Of a stretch of 9,659 nt of DNA, positions 6,258-9,659 are shown in pieces (positions within the stretch are counted from its first letter, which is position 1; each line of letters starts with the position of its first letter). The stretch is from a bacterium. GTDB taxonomy: Bacteria; Auribacterota; UBA3054; B51-G9. The stretch covers positions 1 to 9,659 of the forward strand of contig JAOZNZ010000088.1 of NCBI GenBank assembly GCA_029933535.1, read 5' to 3'. The translations under genes and the position numbers were made by a program. A model generated the notes under the pieces. It had not been told where the DNA came from, ran no database searches, and saw only the letters and a list, made by a program, of their open reading frames with translations.

Positions 6258-7487
6258 GTGCACCTCAACCTTCTCATAATTCAGTTCCTGAACGATATAA
6301 TACATCAAAAGTTGAGAGCGTTTCTTACTCTCTTCGGGTTGACTTGGGGGACAACTGCCATTATGCTTATGCTCGCTGTCGGCGAGGCAAACAAAAACCA
6401 AATGCTAAAGCAAATGCAGGCTTTCGGACAAAATGTTGTCTCATTGTGGCCCGGCAGGACATCAAAATCCTTTAAGGGGATGAATAAATACAGAAGGATC
6501 CGCTTTACTCTCGATGACGTTGATATAATAAGAGATTTTTCTTTTGTCAGTAAAGCAGGTGGACAAGTTGGCGCCGGCGACCGTGAAGTTAAATATAAAG
6601 ACAAAGAAGTGGCTTTTAGTGTTTGCGGCGTTGAACCTGAATGGGCCGAACTTAGAAATATTCACCCCGATAATGGTGGCAGAGGTATTAACCGGACAGA
6701 TGTTGCGCGAAAAAGACGTGTGGCATTAATTGGCAACAAAGTTAAAGATGAACTGTTCGGCAAAACAAATCCAATAGGTGAATATATTTATGTTTTAAAT
6801 TCGCCTTTTCGTGTTGTTGGAGTTCTTAGACCCAAATACGAAGCATCTTTTTTCAGAGAAATGAATGAAGATACAGTTTTTCTTCCTATATCTACTTTCA
6901 TGTCAATGTTTAATCGCAATTATATAGATAATATCGCTTACAGACCTTCTAATTTAAAAGAAAACAAACAGATACTGTCGTCTATCATTCACTTCTTCGC
7001 TCGACTGAAATCTTTTGACCCCGATGATAAAAACGCTATCGGTATTTGGGATATGACCGATTCAGATGAGTTTATCGGTGACTTTACTTTGGGTATCCAA
7101 ATCTTCATGGGCGTTGTCGGTATCTTTACTATGACTGTCGCCGCTATCGGGGTGGCAAACATTATGAATGTCATTGTTGAGGAGCGTACAAAAGAAATAG
7201 GTATTAAAATGGCTCTCGGAATTAAACGCCGAATGATAATGTTTCAATTCGTTTTCGAAAGCTTTATGTTTACTTTCGCAGGTGGATTTTTTGGCTTTGT
7301 GATTAGCAAAGCTGTTTGTACAGGACTTAGAATGTTGGAAGTTAAAGGTATGGGAAAACCTGAAGTGACAATTTATGTAGCCCTTCTCACAACTATTATA
7401 CTTGGAATTTCAGCTTTTCTCGCGGGCTTTTTCCCCGCAAGAAGAGCTTCACGACTCGATCCCGTAGAATCATTAAGATGGCAGTAA
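6258..7487 (+). CDS. MacB/FtsX-type ABC exporter permease 1
   Basis: A 409-residue permease with the MacB layout but no fused ATPase. Membrane segment 1 is at about 21-42 (AFLTLFGLTWGTTAIMLMLA). A large extracytoplasmic MacB_PCD-like domain spans about 43-272, and segments 2-4 lie at about 278-302, 330-352 and 370-393. The cytoplasmic coupling motif EERTKEIGIKMALG (308-321) and the terminal FFPARRASRLDPVESLR (391-407) are hallmarks of the family. In MacB-like systems this fold transmits ATP-driven movement to the periplasm instead of forming a classical channel. The start is GTG: the in-frame stop upstream is at 6222-6224, and the first in-frame ATG is inside membrane segment 1, so GTG 6258 is the only start that keeps the protein whole. 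There is no Shine-Dalgarno. It is a paralogue of the permease at 7751; the shared stretches are listed in the findings. Confidence 0.9.
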   Translation: MHLNLLIIQFLNDIIHQKLRAFLTLFGLTWGTTAIMLMLAVGEANKNQMLKQMQAFGQNVVSLWPGRTSKSFKGMNKYRRIRFTLDDVDIIRDFSFVSKAGGQVGAGDREVKYKDKEVAFSVCGVEPEWAELRNIHPDNGGRGINRTDVARKRRVALIGNKVKDELFGKTNPIGEYIYVLNSPFRVVGVLRPKYEASFFREMNEDTVFLPISTFMSMFNRNYIDNIAYRPSNLKENKQILSSIIHFFARLKSFDPDDKNAIGIWDMTDSDEFIGDFTLGIQIFMGVVGIFTMTVAAIGVANIMNVIVEERTKEIGIKMALGIKRRMIMFQFVFESFMFTFAGGFFGFVISKAVCTGLRMLEVKGMGKPEVTIYVALLTTIILGISAFLAGFFPARRASRLDPVESLRWQ

Positions 7488-7528
7488 GCCGCGCTCCTGA
7501 CCGGCGAATGCCTGATTCCCAGTGCGTC

Positions 7529-7560
7529 ATGGAATGATGGAATGATGGAATGATGGAATG
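7529..7560. repeat. 8-bp tandem array, four exact ATGGAATG units
   Basis: Four perfect copies of ATGGAATG (equivalent to GGAATGAT in another phase). It begins 41 bp after the stop of permease 1; the 41 bp between (7488-7528) look GC-richer than the flanking genes and carry no recognisable feature. The units have no spacers, so this is not a CRISPR array. Confidence 0.95.
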
Positions 7561-7563
7561 GAG

Positions 7564-7583
7564 GGACGCTGTCCCCAGCGTCC
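7564..7583. repeat. GC-rich perfect hairpin (REP-like)
   Basis: GGACGCTG (7564-7571), loop TCCC, CAGCGTCC (7576-7583): an 8-bp perfect stem with a 4-nt loop. No T-run follows on either strand, so it is not a standard rho-independent terminator. Its GC richness contrasts with its surroundings, and it separates two arrays of nearly the same octamer, as if inserted. It could be a dispersed palindromic element or an mRNA-processing or stability hairpin between the two permease genes. Confidence 0.8.
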
Positions 7584-7590
7584 TAATTGG

Positions 7591-7646
7591 AATAATGGAA
7601 TAATGGAATAATGGAATAATGGAATAATGGAATAATGGAATAATGG
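7591..7646. repeat. 8-bp tandem array, seven exact AATAATGG units
   Basis: Seven perfect copies of AATAATGG (equivalent to GGAATAAT), followed by a degenerate unit (AGTAATGC). It differs by one base per unit from the array at 7529-7560. Perfect short arrays of this kind are prone to slippage, so copy number may vary between strains. It lies about 105 bp upstream of the permease 2 start and is not in that reading frame. Confidence 0.96.
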
Positions 7647-7654
7647 AGTAATGC

Positions 7655-7672
7655 CCTATAAGTCCTATAAGT
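7655..7672. repeat. Doubled 9-mer CCTATAAGT
   Basis: Two exact adjacent copies of CCTATAAGT followed by CC. The nonamer has the same unit length as the repeats upstream of permease 1 but an unrelated sequence. No function is evident. Confidence 0.75.
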
Positions 7673-7689
7673 CCATTGTGTCCACTTCG

Positions 7690-7715
7690 CCCTGTGGAGT
7701 CTTACTCCATCAGGG
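7690..7715 (+). other. Stem-loop in the leader of permease 2
   Basis: The strand 7690-7700 (CCCTGTGGAGT) pairs with 7704-7715 through 11 base pairs, with one bulged T at 7710 and a CTT loop. It ends 35 nt before the ATG at 7751. An A-run, not a T-run, follows, so it is not a terminator for the operon. A role in setting translation or mRNA stability of the second permease is possible but unproven. The words GTCCAC at 7680-7685 and 7720-7725 bracket it as a direct repeat. Confidence 0.55.
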
Positions 7716-7750
7716 GTAGGTCCACAAAAAAAATTAAAATAAAATCTCTA

Positions 7751-8998
7751 ATGAAAAAAAATTATTACTTTAAACTCGCTTTTTCTGAATTTCACGTTCA
7801 TAGAAAACGTTTCAATCTGACCGCTCTCGCTATCGCATGGGGAACATGCTCTATTCTTGTCCTTCTCGCCTTTGGCCAGGGAATGAAAGACCGGCTCGGT
7901 GACACAATTGAAAGAATTGGTGATAATATCATTATGGTAAGAGGCAGACGAACCAGCATTCCTTATAGAGGTTTGTCTGGCAGACGCAGAATTGTATTTG
8001 ATAAGGATGACGTGGATTTACTGAAAGCCTCTATACCCGATTTAAAATACGCTGGCGGTGTATATAATAGTTGGGGGAAAAATGCTATCGCGGGAAAAAA
8101 AGAAGCCGATATTGAACTCACAGGCGTTGATTCCGGCTATGGTTCATCAAGATATTTAATTCCTAAACCTAATGGAAGATTTATTAATCCAAGAGATATC
8201 GCTGAAAAAAGAAGAGTCATTTTTATGGGCTGTGATGTCGCTGAAAAATTCTTCAACCTAAATGAAGCGGTCGGGAAAACTTTGCTTATTGAAGGTGTGC
8301 CATTTACTATTATCGGTTTGCTGGAGAAAAAAGAACTGTCGGCAAGCTTTGGCTCAGATGAAAATATGCGGAGCTATATCCCTTCTTCAACTTTCGCCGC
8401 CCTTTACGGAAATATTTATTACAGCCGATTAATCGTCTCAATTAAAAATGCCGGCGATGCGGAATATGTTCAAAAAAGAATTCGCAGCGTTTTTGGTTCA
8501 AAACATAGATTTAACCCCGATGATGAAGCGGCTATAAGATTCAGAAATACTATGGAAATGACTAAAAGACTCGGCGCTGTTATGCTTGGATTCCAAATCC
8601 TACTCGGGTTTGTAGGCGGGATAACTCTCATGATTTCAGGCGTTGGCCTTGCTAATATTATGTATGCTTCTATTAAACGCAGAACAAGAGAAATCGGTGT
8701 CAAAATTGCCATTGGTGCTGAACCGGCACAAATCAGAAAGCAAATAATCGTTGAAAGTTTTCTCTTCTCTATTGCCGGAGGATGTTTAGGTGGATTAATG
8801 GCTTATACAATAATTACATTGTTCTCGAAATTTCCGGTCGAAAATAGAGCCTTACAATTTTTTATGAACGCGCGTATGTCTATTAATGTGTGGATAGCCA
8901 CTACTATTATTCTTGTAATCGTTACTTTTTTAGCGGGATACTTTCCCGCAAGAGCTGCTTCGCGGCAAAACCCTATTAACTCTTTACGCTATGAATAA
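7751..8998 (+). CDS. MacB/FtsX-type ABC exporter permease 2
   Basis: A 415-residue permease with the same plan as the one at 6258. Segment 1 is at about 22-42 (NLTALAIAWGTCSILVLLAFG) and a MacB_PCD-like extracytoplasmic domain covers about 43-270. Segments 2-4 are at about 277-302, 330-357 and 378-398. The coupling motif is RRTREIGVKIAIG (310-322), and the C-terminus is YFPARAASRQNPINSLRYE. The ATG at 7751 gives the family-like start MKKNYYFKLAFSEF. The frame stays open back to a TTG at 7676, but those 25 extra residues cover the stem-loop and look non-coding. The paired paralogues suggest a heterodimeric membrane part. The ATPase gene begins 8 bp before this gene's stop, so translation of the two is likely coupled. 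There is no Shine-Dalgarno. Confidence 0.92.
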   Translation: MKKNYYFKLAFSEFHVHRKRFNLTALAIAWGTCSILVLLAFGQGMKDRLGDTIERIGDNIIMVRGRRTSIPYRGLSGRRRIVFDKDDVDLLKASIPDLKYAGGVYNSWGKNAIAGKKEADIELTGVDSGYGSSRYLIPKPNGRFINPRDIAEKRRVIFMGCDVAEKFFNLNEAVGKTLLIEGVPFTIIGLLEKKELSASFGSDENMRSYIPSSTFAALYGNIYYSRLIVSIKNAGDAEYVQKRIRSVFGSKHRFNPDDEAAIRFRNTMEMTKRLGAVMLGFQILLGFVGGITLMISGVGLANIMYASIKRRTREIGVKIAIGAEPAQIRKQIIVESFLFSIAGGCLGGLMAYTIITLFSKFPVENRALQFFMNARMSINVWIATTIILVIVTFLAGYFPARAASRQNPINSLRYE

Positions 8999-9659
8999 TC
9001 CTATTATTAAAATCAATAATGTGGCAAAAATTTATGATACCGGTAAGGTATCCGTTGCCGCGTTAAAAAAAATAAATTTAACAGTTAATTCCGGTGAATT
9101 GACCGCGATTATCGGCCCTTCAGGCAGTGGGAAATCTACTTTGATGCACATTATTGGTTGCCTCGACCAGCCTACTCACGGCTCTTACTTTTTAGACAAC
9201 CTGGAAGTCAGTGCTTTGAATCCAAACAAACTCGCGGAAATAAGAAACCTGAAAATTGGCTTTGTATTTCAAAGCTTTAATTTACTGCCTTATTTAAGCG
9301 CTTTTAAAAATATCGAGCTCCCAATGATCTTTGCAGGTATTGATAAACACAAACGGAAAAAAAGAGTCGATGAATTGCTCGAAATCGTTGATATGACTAA
9401 TCGAGCTTTGCATAAACCTACTGAAATGTCCGGCGGTGAGCAGCAGAGAATTGCGGTTGCACGCTCGCTTGCCAATAATCCGGAAATAATTCTTGCTGAT
9501 GAACCAACCGGAAATCTTGATTCAAAAATAGGGGATTCGATAATGAATCTGTTTATGGAATTATGGAAATCAGGAAAAACAATTATTATGATCACTCACG
9601 ATCCAAAAGTGGCAGATAAATGCGAAAGAAAAATAGAACTCCTCGACGGGGAAATTAAA
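8991..9659 (+). CDS. MacB/LolD-type ABC transporter ATPase (3' end cut by window)
   Basis: ATG at 8991 overlaps the stop of permease 2 by 8 bp, and 223 residues are open to the last base of the window. It has the complete nucleotide-binding domain: Walker A GPSGSGKST (42-50), Q-loop Gln94 in VFQSFNLLP, signature MSGGEQQR (146-153), Walker B IILADE (166-171), D-loop NLDS (175-178) and switch His203 in ITHD. The signature starts with Met where Leu is usual, a conservative change. MacB/LolD-type stand-alone ATPases are about 220-235 residues, so at most a short C-terminal tail is probably missing. It should energise the two upstream permeases from the cytoplasmic face. No stop codon is reached in this window. 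Confidence 0.95.
   Translation, partial: MNNPIIKINNVAKIYDTGKVSVAALKKINLTVNSGELTAIIGPSGSGKSTLMHIIGCLDQPTHGSYFLDNLEVSALNPNKLAEIRNLKIGFVFQSFNLLPYLSAFKNIELPMIFAGIDKHKRKKRVDELLEIVDMTNRALHKPTEMSGGEQQRIAVARSLANNPEIILADEPTGNLDSKIGDSIMNLFMELWKSGKTIIMITHDPKVADKCERKIELLDGEIK

Noticed and set aside
6200..6475. 91-codon plus-strand frame overlapping the start of permease 1
   Set aside because: It overlaps the fold-back repeat and the membrane segment of permease 1 in another frame and has no recognisable domain.
7529..7646. CRISPR array
   Set aside because: Units are 8 bp and directly adjacent, with no spacers and no cas genes nearby.
7676..7750. 25-residue extension of permease 2 to a TTG start at 7676
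   Set aside because: It reads through the stem-loop and GTCCAC repeats, has no family similarity, and the ATG at 7751 gives the normal permease N-terminus.

Overview
The window is an AT-rich bacterial chromosome segment with six protein genes, one of them cut by the right edge. The organism is probably Gram-negative (diderm): it encodes a periplasmic adaptor and two permeases with large MacB-type extracytoplasmic domains. None of the six starts has a recognisable Shine-Dalgarno sequence, and intergenic DNA carries short 8- and 9-bp tandem repeats plus a GC-rich hairpin. Together with the pairing of a LacI-type regulator and a glycoside hydrolase, this fits an anaerobic polysaccharide degrader of the Planctomycetes/PVC type (for example Phycisphaerae). 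That placement is an impression from gene style and repeats, not a demonstrated assignment.

Left part (1-3849), a small sugar-utilisation module: a LacI-family regulator (45-1076, +) converges, with only 21 bp between the stops, on a GH2 beta-mannosidase (1098-3626, -). The 223-bp region 3627-3849 is a divergent promoter region. It holds a minus-strand promoter for the mannosidase, an 18-bp CpG-centred imperfect palindrome over its -35 region that is a good candidate LacI-type operator, and a near-consensus plus-strand promoter for the next operon. It also holds a 10-codon open frame (MAVTLNHIVD) that resembles the first codons of the lacI-type gene.

Right part (3850-9659), a probable five-gene operon on the + strand: a short PlsB-like glycerol-3-phosphate acyltransferase (3850-4992), then 9 bp later a MacA/HlyD-type membrane fusion protein (5002-6084), two paralogous MacB/FtsX-type permeases (6258-7487 and 7751-8998), and a MacB/LolD-type ATPase (8991 to the window end, overlapping permease 2 by 8 bp). 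The transporter genes together describe a MacAB-like exporter in which ATPase and permease are separate proteins and the permease is probably a heterodimer. The tight link to a phospholipid-type acyltransferase raises the possibility of a lipid or lipidated substrate; this is inference only.

The two longer gaps inside the operon hold unusual DNA. 6085-6257 has 9-bp degenerate repeats and long inverted arms. 7488-7750 has two related 8-bp arrays (GGAATGAT and GGAATAAT types) split by a perfect 8-bp-stem hairpin, then a doubled 9-mer and an 11-bp stem-loop just upstream of permease 2. No tRNA, rRNA, CRISPR array, transposase or phage gene is visible. No gene-free stretch exceeds 300 bp.
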